DNA from: Streptosporangium carneum
GTDB lineage: Bacteria; Actinomycetota; Actinomycetes; Streptosporangiales; Streptosporangiaceae
Reading direction: 5' to 3'
Length of the DNA stretch: 50,392 bases
NCBI RefSeq assembly: GCF_027922005.1
Contig: NZ_BSEV01000043.1
Coordinates: 1 to 50,392, forward strand
Below, one piece after another: positions 23,122-31,659 of the stretch (position 1 is the first letter of the stretch; each line of letters begins with the position of its first letter). The position numbers and the translations under genes are program-made. The notes beneath the pieces were generated by a model that was given only the letters and a program-made list of their open reading frames with translations, had not been told where the DNA came from and did no database searches.

Positions 23122-23790
23122 CTATCGTGTGCCACCCGATTCCGCGCCGCAAACGAATTGACGGTCCGACGAGGGGCTCACGTAGCGGTAGAGACCGCGC
23201 TTGTTGATGTACTGAACGATACCGTCGGGCACCAGGTACCAGATGGGCTGTCCCGAGGCGACCCGTTCCCTGCACTCGGACGACGAGATGGCCAGCGCGG
23301 GGATCTCCAGCAGGCTCACCTTGCCCTCGGGCAGTCCGGGGTCGCGCAGGATGTGGCCGGGGCGGGTGGCGCCGACGAAGTGCGCGATCGTGAAGAGCTC
23401 GTCGACGTCGCGCCAGCTCAGGATCTGGGAGAGGGCGTCGGCCCCGGTGATGAAGTACAGCTCGGCGTCGGGGCCCCTGTCGGCGGCGATCTCCCTGAGG
23501 GTGTCGATCGTGTAGGTCGGCCCCGGGCGGTCTATGTCCACCCGGCTCACCGAGAAGCGGGGGTTGGACGCGGTCGCGATGACCGTCATCAGATAGCGGT
23601 CCTCCGGGGCGGAGACGGTCTTGTCCGCCTTCTGCCATGGACGCCCGGTCGGCACGAACACCACCTCGTCGAGGTGGAAGTGGTGCGCGACCTCACTGGC
23701 GGCGACCAGGTGACCGTGGTGGATGGGGTCGAAGGTGCCGCCCATGACCCCCAGGCGCCGCTTCCCCTGGCCGGTAGCCGCGTTCATCAT
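23122..23790 (-). CDS. nadD: Nicotinate-nucleotide adenylyltransferase NadD
   Basis: A 222-residue enzyme that joins nicotinate mononucleotide and ATP to form deamido-NAD. The nucleotidyltransferase signature GVMGGTFDPIHHGHLVAA (about 14-31) and the C-terminal ISSSECRERVASGQPIWYLVP motif (the ISSTxxR position) are present. ATG 23790 follows a TATGGT box by seven bases, which suggests a leaderless mRNA; upstream in-frame starts lack a ribosome binding site. It is followed by rsfS after 89 bases and is divergent from the M48 peptidase gene. Confidence 0.95.
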   Translation of the reverse strand: MMNAATGQGKRRLGVMGGTFDPIHHGHLVAASEVAHHFHLDEVVFVPTGRPWQKADKTVSAPEDRYLMTVIATASNPRFSVSRVDIDRPGPTYTIDTLREIAADRGPDAELYFITGADALSQILSWRDVDELFTIAHFVGATRPGHILRDPGLPEGKVSLLEIPALAISSSECRERVASGQPIWYLVPDGIVQYINKRGLYRYVSPSSDRQFVCGAESGGTR

Positions 23791-23797
23791 GAAACGG

Positions 23798-23803
23798 ACC
23801 ATA
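23798..23803 (-). promoter_or_regulatory. -10 box TATGGT for nadD
   Basis: TATGGT on the minus strand, seven bases before the ATG at 23790; no Shine-Dalgarno sequence is present. Confidence 0.45.
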
Positions 23804-23860
23804 CGCGTAAGCCGTGCAGGGCTTTTAATCACCCCCCGCGCATGCCAGGCGGGCCCGACG

Positions 23861-23866
23861 TAGCAT
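23861..23866 (+). promoter_or_regulatory. -10 box TAGCAT for the M48 peptidase gene
   Basis: TAGCAT lies seven bases before the ATG at 23874, with no Shine-Dalgarno sequence. Confidence 0.45.
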
Positions 23867-23873
23867 GCCGGAC

Positions 23874-24890
23874 ATGACCACCACCCCGGATCGCAACCGC
23901 GTGCAGCTTCCCGGCGTCAGCTCACGTGCCTACGAACATCCCGCCGACCGGTCCGCGCTGGTAGCTCTGCGCTCGCTCAGCGGGTTCGACACGGTGCTCA
24001 AGCAGATGTCCGGCCTGATCAGTGAGCGCCGCCTGCGCCTGATCTACCTCGCCTCGGCCGTGCGCACCAGCGAGACCCAGTTCCGCGCCCTCCACGACAT
24101 GGGCCGCGACGCGGCGTACACGCTGGACCTCCACCGCATCCCCGAGGTCTACGTCCAGCAGAACCCGCAGGCGCAGGCCATGGCGATCGGCTTCGACGAC
24201 CCGTTCATCGTCGTCACGACCGGCCTGCTCGATCTCATGGACGAGGAGGAGCAGCGTTTCGTCATCGGCCACGAGACCGCGCACATCCTGTCCGGTCACG
24301 CGGTCTACCGCACCATGCTGGACATCCTCACCCGTCTGGCCACCCGTGTCGCCTGGATCCCCCTCGGCTACATCGGACTGCGCGCGATCGTCGCGGGCCT
24401 GGAGGAATGGCACCGCAAGTCCGAGCTCTCCGCCGACCGTGGCGGTCTGCTCTGCGGCCAGGACCCGGACGCCGCCCTGCGCGCGCTGATGAAGCTCGCG
24501 GGAGGTTCGCGCCTGCACGAGATGAACATCGAGGCCTTCCTCGACCAGGCCAAGGAGTACGACACCGCGGGCGACGTCCGCGACGGCCTGCTCAAGGTCC
24601 TCAACCTGCTCGGCACCACCCACCCCTTCGCCGTCTCCCGGGTGGCGGAGCTCGACAAGTGGCGCCGCGACGGCGAGTACGACACGATCATCTCCGGTGA
24701 CTACCCCCGCCGCGCCGACGACGCCAACGCCAAGATCTCCGAAGAGATCAAGGCCGCCGCCCGTTCCTACCGCGAGTCGTGGTCCCAGTCCCAGGATCCG
24801 TTCATCGGCGTCCTGCGTGACGTGGCCGAGGGCGCGGTCAACGCCGGGGAGCGCATCTTCAACCGCTTCGCCCGCCGCGACGGCAACTAG
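23874..24890 (+). CDS. M48-family metallopeptidase
   Basis: A 338-residue zinc peptidase of the HtpX/Ste24 superfamily. The zinc motif is HETAH (133-137) inside EEEQRFVIGHETAHILSGHAVYR. The third ligand is probably Glu184 in KSELSADRGG. One hydrophobic stretch (about 159-174) may touch or cross the membrane, but there is no N-terminal signal peptide, so catalysis is probably cytoplasmic-side. The ATG at 23874 follows TAGCAT by seven bases. It is the only plus-strand gene in the core block and is convergent with the Ser/Thr kinase. Confidence 0.92.
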   Translation: MTTTPDRNRVQLPGVSSRAYEHPADRSALVALRSLSGFDTVLKQMSGLISERRLRLIYLASAVRTSETQFRALHDMGRDAAYTLDLHRIPEVYVQQNPQAQAMAIGFDDPFIVVTTGLLDLMDEEEQRFVIGHETAHILSGHAVYRTMLDILTRLATRVAWIPLGYIGLRAIVAGLEEWHRKSELSADRGGLLCGQDPDAALRALMKLAGGSRLHEMNIEAFLDQAKEYDTAGDVRDGLLKVLNLLGTTHPFAVSRVAELDKWRRDGEYDTIISGDYPRRADDANAKISEEIKAAARSYRESWSQSQDPFIGVLRDVAEGAVNAGERIFNRFARRDGN

Positions 24891-24909
24891 ACCGCTCCAT
24901 GCTCAACGG

Positions 24910-24941
24910 AAAGGTCTGGAAGGCCGCCTTCTGGGCCTTTT
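24910..24941. terminator. Terminator between convergent M48 and kinase genes
   Basis: AAAGGTCTGGAAGG and CCTTCTGGGCCTTT pair with a few mismatches around a four-base loop and are followed by a short T-run on the plus strand. Confidence 0.7.
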
Positions 24942-24981
24942 CCCCGAACCACGCCACTCCGGTCACGGCACGCGACAGGAC

Positions 24982-26643
24982 CTAGACCAGGAGCGCGATC
25001 GCGCGCACCGCCGCCGCGCACAGGGCGACGAAGCCGCCGAGCACCGCGAGGGCGCGCAACCCCTCCTTGCCGAGCTCGGGGGTCCTCGCGCCGACCCGCT
25101 CCACCTCCCTGCCGACGAGCACGCCGCAGACGACGCCGAACACGATGCCCGCGACGATGACCGGCACCGGCTGCAGCCACCACTCGGGGGGCAGTGAGCC
25201 TCCGCAGGCCAGCCACAGCGTGATCCAGGCGAGCGCCGCCGCGGGCAGCCCCGGCCAGGCCAGCACGGTCAGCAGCGAGAGCGCGAAGGCCGGCGGGAAG
25301 GTCACGACGCGCAGAACCCCTCGCGACCTGGCCGTCTTGCGTTTCCTGACCAGCCAGCGTCCGGCCCAGATCGCTCGGGCCAGGGCCGCGAAGACACCGG
25401 TGACGGCGAAGGTGGCCACCGGCCAGATCACCGTGGTCACCACACACGGCACGGCGAGCACGGCCAGCAGCAGGACCAGGGCCGCGCTTCCCGCGCGCAA
25501 CGGCCTGGACCTGGCGCCCGCGACGGCGCCGTCCGCGCCCTGAACGGCGCGTCCGGCCCGCACCGCTCCCTCCGTCCCTGCGGGACGCCCGGCCCGCGCC
25601 ACGCCGTCCACGGCCTGGGCGGCACGCCCGCTCCTCATCGCGCCGTCCGCCCCGGCGCCAGGCCTGGCTCCGCGAACGGACTCGGCCACCTTGGCTCCGG
25701 GCCGCCCTGCGCGCGGGGGCTCCTCCGTCCTGGCCGCAGCCCTGCCACGGGTCTCCGGCTTCTTCGCCGCCCCCGGTCCCGCCATGGCCGAGGCGACCGT
25801 CCCCGCGGCCTGCCTCGTCGTCTTCGAAGGCTCGGGATCGGGTGCGGCGGCACGGGCCAGGCGGCTGAGCCGGGCGGCGAGGAGGGCGGCGGTCGGACGT
25901 TTGGCCGTCTCGCGGTTGAGGGCGGCACGGATCAGGGGGAGCAGCGCGGCGGGGATACCGGCGAGATCGGCCTGGCCGTTGAGGACGGCGTACATCTGCG
26001 CCTCGACGCTGCCCCTGCCGAAGGGGGGCCGTCCTGTCGCGGCGAAGGCGACCGTGGCCGCCCAGCCGTGCACGTCCGCGGGCTCCCCCACGGGCTCGTC
26101 CGCGAACACCTCGGGCGCGGCGTAGCTCGGAGTGCCGAGGAAGGTGCCGGTCAGGGTGAGCCGGGTCGCGTCCAGCACCTGGGCGATGCCGAAGTCGATC
26201 AGGACGGGATCGTCCTCGGCGTTGATCAGGACGTTGGCGGGCTTGAGGTCCCGGTGGACGACCCCCGCCGCGTGAATGATCGACAGAGCCGTGGCGAGCC
26301 CGTGGGCCAGGGCGACCAGGCCTGCGCCCCCGAGCGGGCCGCCGCGCCGTACCCGGTCGAGGAGGGTGTCTCCCTCGATGTGCTCCATGACGAGGTAGGG
26401 CCGCTCGCAGGCGAGATCGGCGTCGACGACTCGCGCGACATAGGGGCTCTCGACCCGGCGAAGAGCGCGGACCTCGCGCTCGAGGCGTATTCGCGCCTCC
26501 GAGTCGGCGTCGACGGCGTCGTGGAGCATTTTGAGGGCGACGCTCTCACCGCGCTTGTTGGTGGCGCGGTAGACCTCGCCCATGCCGCCCCGGCCGAGGC
26601 GTTCAACCAACGTATAGGAGCCGACACGCCCGAGACGACCCAC
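24982..26643 (-). CDS. Membrane Ser/Thr protein kinase (Hanks type)
   Basis: A 553-residue protein. The kinase domain spans about 5-265: glycine loop GRGGMGEVY, catalytic Lys in VALKML, HRDLKPANV, DFG (LIDFGIAQ) and GTPSYAAPEVF. An Ala/Gly/Arg-rich linker with repeated GADGA/RAGR motifs follows. The C-terminal 170 residues hold several hydrophobic segments (LVLLLAVLAVPCVVTTVIWPVATFAVTGVFAALARAIW and onward), unlike the single-pass PknB type, and no PASTA repeats. GTG 26643 is chosen for the GGAGG four bases upstream. It lies downstream of proA by 226 bases and is convergent with the M48 gene. Confidence 0.93.
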   Translation of the reverse strand: MGRLGRVGSYTLVERLGRGGMGEVYRATNKRGESVALKMLHDAVDADSEARIRLEREVRALRRVESPYVARVVDADLACERPYLVMEHIEGDTLLDRVRRGGPLGGAGLVALAHGLATALSIIHAAGVVHRDLKPANVLINAEDDPVLIDFGIAQVLDATRLTLTGTFLGTPSYAAPEVFADEPVGEPADVHGWAATVAFAATGRPPFGRGSVEAQMYAVLNGQADLAGIPAALLPLIRAALNRETAKRPTAALLAARLSRLARAAAPDPEPSKTTRQAAGTVASAMAGPGAAKKPETRGRAAARTEEPPRAGRPGAKVAESVRGARPGAGADGAMRSGRAAQAVDGVARAGRPAGTEGAVRAGRAVQGADGAVAGARSRPLRAGSAALVLLLAVLAVPCVVTTVIWPVATFAVTGVFAALARAIWAGRWLVRKRKTARSRGVLRVVTFPPAFALSLLTVLAWPGLPAAALAWITLWLACGGSLPPEWWLQPVPVIVAGIVFGVVCGVLVGREVERVGARTPELGKEGLRALAVLGGFVALCAAAVRAIALLV

Positions 26644-26869
26644 GTGACCTCCTGCGTCGGCCACATGGGTCCTGGGGACCGCTGCGCCTACCGGGTCACC
26701 CGCTCTCGCGCGCTTCCCCGCTCTCCAGCCATAGGAGACAACACCATAGCGGGCGGAGACGACGAATTTCCGGCGGCGCGCCGTAGCGGCGGGAGATCGG
26801 CGGGGCGCGACCGCCTGGGCGGCTCGTCCGCGAAACGCCCTGGGACGTCGAGGACGGCCGCCCGCCGCC

Positions 26870-28162
26870 TCACGCCCCTGCGGCCTCGCCCGAGGCGATG
26901 ACCGTGCCCGAGGCGGTGCGCAGGTGGCCCTCGCCGGTGTAGACCCACTTGGTCGAGGTCAGCTCGGGCAGGCCCATGGGGCCGCGCGCGTGCAGCTTCT
27001 GGGTGGAGATGCCGATCTCCGCGCCGAAGCCGAACTCGCCTCCGTCGGTGAACCTGGTCGAGGCGTTGACCGCGACCGCCGCCGAGTCGACCAGGGCGAC
27101 GAACCTGCGGGACGCTCCGACCGAACGGGTGACGATGGCGTCGGTGTGGCCCGAGCCGTACTTCCTGATGTGCGCGACGGCGTCCTCGAGCGAGTCGACC
27201 ACCGCGGCGGCGATGTCCAGCGAGAGGTACTCGGCCAGGAAGTCGTCCTCTCCCGCGGGCACCACGTCGTCGCCGTAGGCGGCGATCCTGGCGTCGCCGT
27301 GCACCGTCACCCCCTGCGCCGCCAGGGCGGCCAGGGCGCGCGGCACGAAGGCGTCGGCCACGGCGGCGTGCACCAGGAACGTCTCAGCGGCGTTGCACAC
27401 GGAGGGGCGCTGCGCCTTCGCGTTGACCAGGATCTCGATGGCGAGGTCCTGGTCGGCGTCGGCGTCGACGTAGACGTGGCAGTTGCCGACGCCGGTCTCG
27501 ATGACCGGAACCGTCGCCTCCTCCACCACCGAGTTGATCAGAGAGGCCCCGCCGCGCGGGATCAGCACGTCCACCAGGCCGCGGGCCCGCATAAGCTCCT
27601 TGACCGACTCACGGGTCTGGCCCGGCACCAGCTGCACGGCTCCCGCCGGGACCTCGGTGTCCGCCAGCGCCTCCTGCATGATCCTGACCAGGACCGTGTT
27701 CGACTCGTAGGCGCTGGAGGATCCGCGCAGCAGGGTGGCGTTGCCGCTCTTCAGGCAGAGCGCGGCGGCGTCCACGGTCACGTTGGGACGGCCCTCGTAG
27801 ATGATGCCGATCACGCCGAGCGGCACCCTGAGCTGACGCAGTTCGAGACCGTTGGGCAGGGTGCCGCCGCGGATGACCTCGCCGACGGGGTCGGGCAGGT
27901 CAGCGACCTGGCGCACCGCGTCCGCGACGGCTCTGACCCTGGCCTCGTCGAGCCTGAGCCGGTCGATCATGTAGGCGGAGGTGCCGCTCTCCTCGGCCCG
28001 CCGCACGTCGAGCGCGTTGGCCTCGACGATCTCGGCGGACCTGGCCACCAGGGCGTCGGCGATCGCACGGAGCGCGGCGTCCTTCGGCGCCCGCGGCAGC
28101 GGGGCCAGCTCTGCGGCGGCCTCTTTGGCCGCCATGGCTGCCTTCAGGAAGTCCTCGGACAT
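26870..28162 (-). CDS. proA: Gamma-glutamyl phosphate reductase ProA
   Basis: A 430-residue NADPH-dependent reductase that converts gamma-glutamyl phosphate to glutamate semialdehyde in proline synthesis. It has the aldehyde-dehydrogenase-like fold with SVCNAAETFLVH carrying the catalytic Cys, LRGSSSAYESN in the NADP region and ASTRFTDGGEFGFGAEIGISTQKLHARGPMGL near the end. The start ATG follows GGAGCG. It lies 15 bases after the proB stop, so the two form one operon. Confidence 0.97.
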   Translation of the reverse strand: MSEDFLKAAMAAKEAAAELAPLPRAPKDAALRAIADALVARSAEIVEANALDVRRAEESGTSAYMIDRLRLDEARVRAVADAVRQVADLPDPVGEVIRGGTLPNGLELRQLRVPLGVIGIIYEGRPNVTVDAAALCLKSGNATLLRGSSSAYESNTVLVRIMQEALADTEVPAGAVQLVPGQTRESVKELMRARGLVDVLIPRGGASLINSVVEEATVPVIETGVGNCHVYVDADADQDLAIEILVNAKAQRPSVCNAAETFLVHAAVADAFVPRALAALAAQGVTVHGDARIAAYGDDVVPAGEDDFLAEYLSLDIAAAVVDSLEDAVAHIRKYGSGHTDAIVTRSVGASRRFVALVDSAAVAVNASTRFTDGGEFGFGAEIGISTQKLHARGPMGLPELTSTKWVYTGEGHLRTASGTVIASGEAAGA

Positions 28163-28177
28163 CTCGCGCTCCAGAAA

Positions 28178-29302
28178 CTAGTGGTGGGACTCCAGTATGA
28201 CGATGTCGTCACGGTGGATGAGCTCGCGTTCATATTCCGGACCGAGGCTGGCGGCCAGCTCACGGGTCGACCGGCCGAGCAGGCCGGGGATCTCCCCCGC
28301 GTCGAAGTTGACCAGCCCTCTGGCGACCACCCGGCCGAGCGGCCCGCACAGGTCGACCGGGTCCCCCGCGGCGAACTCGCCCTCGACGGCGGTGACCCCG
28401 GCGGGCAGCAGCGACTTTCGGCGTTCCACGACGGCGTCGACGGCCCCCGAGTCCAGGTGGAGCCTGCCGCGCCCCGTCGTGGCGTGGGCCAGCCAGAGCA
28501 GACGGGTGCCGGGGTGGCGGCCGTCGGGGTGGAAGTAGGTGCCGACGTCGGCGCCCGCGAGGGCCTGCGCGGCGTGCGCGGCCGCGGTCAGCACCACGGG
28601 CACGCCCGCGCCCGTGGCGATCCTGGCGGCCTGAACCTTGGTGACCATGCCCCCGGTGCCGACCGCGCCGCCCTTGCCCAGCTCGACCCCCACGAGATCC
28701 TCAGGACCTCGCACGTCGCCCAGCCTGCGGGCCCCGGGGCGGCGGGGGTCTCCGTCGTAGAGCGCGTCCACGTCGGACAGCAGCACCAGCGCGTCGGCGT
28801 GGGTCAGGTGGGCCACCAGCGCGGCGAGCCGGTCGTTGTCGCCGAAGCGGATCTCGTCGGTGGCCACGGTGTCGTTCTCGTTGACCACGGGGACGATGCC
28901 CAGCTCCAGCAGCCTGCCCAGCGTGCGCTGGGCGTTGACGTGGTGCGAGCGGCGCATCATGTCGTCGGCGGTCAGCAGCACCTGGCCGACCCGCAGGCCG
29001 TACCGGGCGAAGGAGGAGGTGTAGCGGGCGACCAGCACTCCCTGCCCCACCGAGGCCGCGGCCTGCTGGGTGGCGAGGTCACGCGGCCTCGCGGACAGGC
29101 CGAGCGGGCCGAGACCGGCCGCGATCGCCCCCGAGGAGACCAGCACGACCTGCGTCCCGGCCTTCCTGCGGGCGGCGAGCACGTCGACCAGGGCGTCGAC
29201 CCGGTCGACGTCGATCGTTCCCTGCGGGGTCGTGAGCGATGACGACCCCACCTTCACGACGAGGCGTGAGGCCGTACGGATCCGATCGCGCGCGGAGTCC
29301 AC
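28178..29302 (-). CDS. proB: Glutamate 5-kinase ProB
   Basis: A 374-residue enzyme catalysing the first step of proline synthesis. The amino-acid kinase domain starts RLVVKVGSSSLTTPQG and contains VPVVNENDTVATDEIRFGDNDRLAALVA and GKGGAVGTGGMVTKVQAARIA. The C-terminal PUA domain is present (GRVVARGLVNFDAGEI). GTG 29302 is preferred, with AAAGG about ten bases upstream; ATG 29326 is an alternative. It follows obgE by 56 bases, the usual actinobacterial order. Confidence 0.96.
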   Translation of the reverse strand: MDSARDRIRTASRLVVKVGSSSLTTPQGTIDVDRVDALVDVLAARRKAGTQVVLVSSGAIAAGLGPLGLSARPRDLATQQAAASVGQGVLVARYTSSFARYGLRVGQVLLTADDMMRRSHHVNAQRTLGRLLELGIVPVVNENDTVATDEIRFGDNDRLAALVAHLTHADALVLLSDVDALYDGDPRRPGARRLGDVRGPEDLVGVELGKGGAVGTGGMVTKVQAARIATGAGVPVVLTAAAHAAQALAGADVGTYFHPDGRHPGTRLLWLAHATTGRGRLHLDSGAVDAVVERRKSLLPAGVTAVEGEFAAGDPVDLCGPLGRVVARGLVNFDAGEIPGLLGRSTRELAASLGPEYERELIHRDDIVILESHH

Positions 29303-29358
29303 GAAACGTACACCTTTCCAGATCATGGGACCACGGAGATCACCGGGGAGACAGCAGG

Positions 29359-30711
29359 CTATCCGAGCCGGTTGTCGGTGCCGCGCGGTCCCTGGTGCAC
29401 GGCCTCGGCGTTGAGCGTCGGCTGCCAGTCGAAGATGTAACCGGTCTCCATGGAGCCGATGACCACCTCGGCCCCCGCCTTGGCCCCGGCCTTGGTGAGC
29501 TCCTCCTCGACGCCGAGACGCTCGAGACGGTCGGCCAGGTAGCCGACGGCCTCGTCGTTGGTGAAGTCGGTCTGGCGGATCCACCGCTCCGGCTTCACCC
29601 CGGTGACCTGGAAGGTGTTCTCGTCGACCCGGCGCACCGTGAAGCCCGCGTCGCCGAGCTGCTTGGGCTTGATGACCAGGCGGGTCGGCTCGGCCACCGG
29701 CGCGGCCTCCCGCGCGGCGGCGACCATCTCGCCCATGGCGTAGGTCAGCTCCTTGAGCCCCTGGTGGGTGGCCGCGGAGATCGAGAAGACCCTCAGGCCC
29801 CGCTCCTCGAGCATCGGCCTGACGATGTCGGCCAGCTCGCGGGCGTCAGGGACGTCGGCCTTGTTGAGCACGGCGAGACGCGGGCGGTCCTCCAGCTTGC
29901 CGTAGGCCCGCAGCTCGGCCTCGATCGCCTCGAAGTCACTGATCGGGTCGCGGCCCGGCTCCATGGTCGCGCAGTCGATCACGTGCACGATGGTGTTGCA
30001 GCGCTCGACGTGGCGCAGGAACTCGTGCCCCAGCCCCTTGCCCTCAGAGGCTCCGGGGATGAGGCCGGGGACGTCGGCGACGGTGAAGATCGTGTCGCCC
30101 GCGGTGACCACGCCGAGGTTGGGGATCAGCGTGGTGAAGGGGTAGTCGGCGATCTTGGGGCGGGCCGCGGAGAGCGCGGCGATGAGGGAGGACTTGCCCG
30201 CGCTGGGAAAGCCGACGAGCGCCACGTCCGCGACGCTCTTCATCTCCAGCATCACGTCGAGCTCGTCGCCGGGCTCGCCGAGCAACGCGAAGCCGGGGGC
30301 CTTGCGCTTGGTCGAGGCGAGGGCGGCGTTGCCGAGGCCGCCGTGCCCGCCCTCCGCGATCACGTAGCGGGTGCCCGCGCCGATCAGGTCGACCAGCACC
30401 TCGCCGGTGTCGGCGTCCTTGACGACGGTGCCGTCGGGGACGGCGAGGATGATGTCGGGGCCGTTCGCCCCGTCGCGGTTGGAGCCCTGCCCCTGCTTGC
30501 CGTTGTCGGCCTTGCGGTGCGGGCGGCGGTGGTACTCGAGGAGCGTCGCGGTGTTCGGGTCGACTTCCAGGATCACGTCACCACCGCGCCCGCCGTTCCC
30601 TCCGTCGGGCCCGCCCAGCGGCTTGAACTTCTCCCGATGGACAGAGGCGCAGCCATGTCCCCCGTCACCGGCCTTGATATGCAGGACCACCTGGTCCACA
30701 AAGTCCGGCAT
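29359..30711 (-). CDS. obgE: GTPase ObgE/CgtA
   Basis: A 450-residue essential GTPase for large ribosomal subunit assembly and stress signalling. The Gly-rich Obg domain (1-158: AGDGGHGCASVHREKFKPLGGPDGGNGGRGGDV) is followed by the G domain with G1 GFPSAGKSS, G2 DYPFTT, G3 DVPG and G4 NKAD. The C-terminal OCT domain begins at about 345. It lies downstream of rplU and rpmA, but a hairpin at 30757-30791 separates them. Confidence 0.98.
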   Translation of the reverse strand: MPDFVDQVVLHIKAGDGGHGCASVHREKFKPLGGPDGGNGGRGGDVILEVDPNTATLLEYHRRPHRKADNGKQGQGSNRDGANGPDIILAVPDGTVVKDADTGEVLVDLIGAGTRYVIAEGGHGGLGNAALASTKRKAPGFALLGEPGDELDVMLEMKSVADVALVGFPSAGKSSLIAALSAARPKIADYPFTTLIPNLGVVTAGDTIFTVADVPGLIPGASEGKGLGHEFLRHVERCNTIVHVIDCATMEPGRDPISDFEAIEAELRAYGKLEDRPRLAVLNKADVPDARELADIVRPMLEERGLRVFSISAATHQGLKELTYAMGEMVAAAREAAPVAEPTRLVIKPKQLGDAGFTVRRVDENTFQVTGVKPERWIRQTDFTNDEAVGYLADRLERLGVEEELTKAGAKAGAEVVIGSMETGYIFDWQPTLNAEAVHQGPRGTDNRLG

Positions 30712-30756
30712 GTCTGCCTCTTACCCCCATCTACGGAAATGCCCGCTAAAACACAA

Positions 30757-30791
30757 ACAGGGGCGGACCGCTCTACGCGATCCACCCCTGT
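30757..30791 (-). terminator. Terminator after rplU-rpmA
   Basis: ACAGGGGCGGA and TCCACCCCTGT form the stem; the minus-strand RNA continues with a T-rich tail (GTTTGTGTTTT). It starts 24 bases after the rpmA stop at 30815 and should limit read-through into obgE. Confidence 0.8.
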
Positions 30792-30814
30792 CGTTGACGT
30801 CTGTCGGTGCGGAT

Positions 30815-31072
30815 CTACTCCGCGACCGGGACGATGCTCACCGCGCGGCGACCGCGCTTGACACCGAACTGCACGTGGCCCGCGGCCAGCGCGAACAGCG
30901 TGTCGTCGCCACCACGGCCGACGTTGTCACCCGGGTGGAAGTGGGTGCCGCGCTGACGGACGATGATCTCGCCGGCGTTGACCAGCTGACCGCCGAAGCG
31001 CTTGACGCCCAGGCGCTGGGCGTTGGAGTCACGGCCGTTCCGAGTGGACGACGCGCCCTTCTTGTGTGCCAT
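30815..31072 (-). CDS. rpmA: 50S ribosomal protein L27
   Basis: An 85-residue basic ribosomal protein with the typical N-terminus MAHKKGASSTRNGRDSNAQRLGVKRFGGQ and IIVRQRGTHFHPGDNVGRGGDDTLFAL. Its N-terminal tail reaches the peptidyl transferase centre. The long prepeptide of Firmicutes L27 is absent. It is 19 bases after rplU. Confidence 0.98.
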   Translation of the reverse strand: MAHKKGASSTRNGRDSNAQRLGVKRFGGQLVNAGEIIVRQRGTHFHPGDNVGRGGDDTLFALAAGHVQFGVKRGRRAVSIVPVAE

Positions 31073-31091
31073 CTCGCAAAACTCCCGAAAC

Positions 31092-31394
31092 TCAGGCCTG
31101 GTCGATGCCGGTGATCTTCACCTGCGTGTAACGCTGGCGGTGACCCTGGCGCTTCTTGTAACCGGTCTTGTTCTTGTACTTCAGGATCCGGATCTTCGGA
31201 CCCTTGGTCTCACCGAGAATCTCGGCGGCAACCGTGAACTTGCCCGCCTCGGTGGTCACATCGCCATCGTTGACGACGAGCACCGTCGGCAGCGAAACCG
31301 TGGAACCGACCTCGCCGGCGACCTTGTCCACCTCGAGGACGTCACCGACGGAGACCTTCTGCTGCCTGCCGCCGCAACGAACGATCGCGTACAC
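31092..31394 (-). CDS. rplU: 50S ribosomal protein L21
   Basis: A 100-residue ribosomal protein: MYAIVRCGGRQQKVSVGDVLEVDKV at the N-terminus and KILKYKNKTGYKKRQGHRQRYTQVKITGI-type basic residues at the C-terminus (the actual stretch begins RILKYKNK). The start is GTG with AAGGG ten bases upstream. It heads the L21-L27 pair, with a 120-base leader. Confidence 0.98.
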   Translation of the reverse strand: MYAIVRCGGRQQKVSVGDVLEVDKVAGEVGSTVSLPTVLVVNDGDVTTEAGKFTVAAEILGETKGPKIRILKYKNKTGYKKRQGHRQRYTQVKITGIDQA

Positions 31395-31528
31395 CGCGGA
31401 ACCCTTCTTCTGACTGATTGCTCGCTGGATGCTGCGCCCCGCATCCGGCTATGGTCATTGAGTTTGACCGACGAACCGGGTAGACGCGCGAACAGGGCGC
31501 GCCATGAGCGCACCGGTTCACCAGGGTA
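31395..31528 (-). promoter_or_regulatory. rplU promoter and leader
   Basis: On the minus strand a TCGACC-like -35 and TACCCT at 31528-31523 would start RNA near 31516, leaving a leader of about 120 bases. The leader contains the perfect hairpin GGATGC-8-GCATCC (31427-31446) between promoter and ribosome binding site. Autoregulation by L21 is possible but not shown. Confidence 0.45.
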
Positions 31529-31659
31529 CCGGATTACCGGTGTCCTGGTCGAACCGGGCGGAACGTCGGGATGCCGGGCCAAGCCCTTTCCCGCAGATCC
31601 TCTGCCTGTCGCGGTCGTCCGTGCGGCGCCTCGCCACGGCAGGGTCTGCGGGACAGGGC

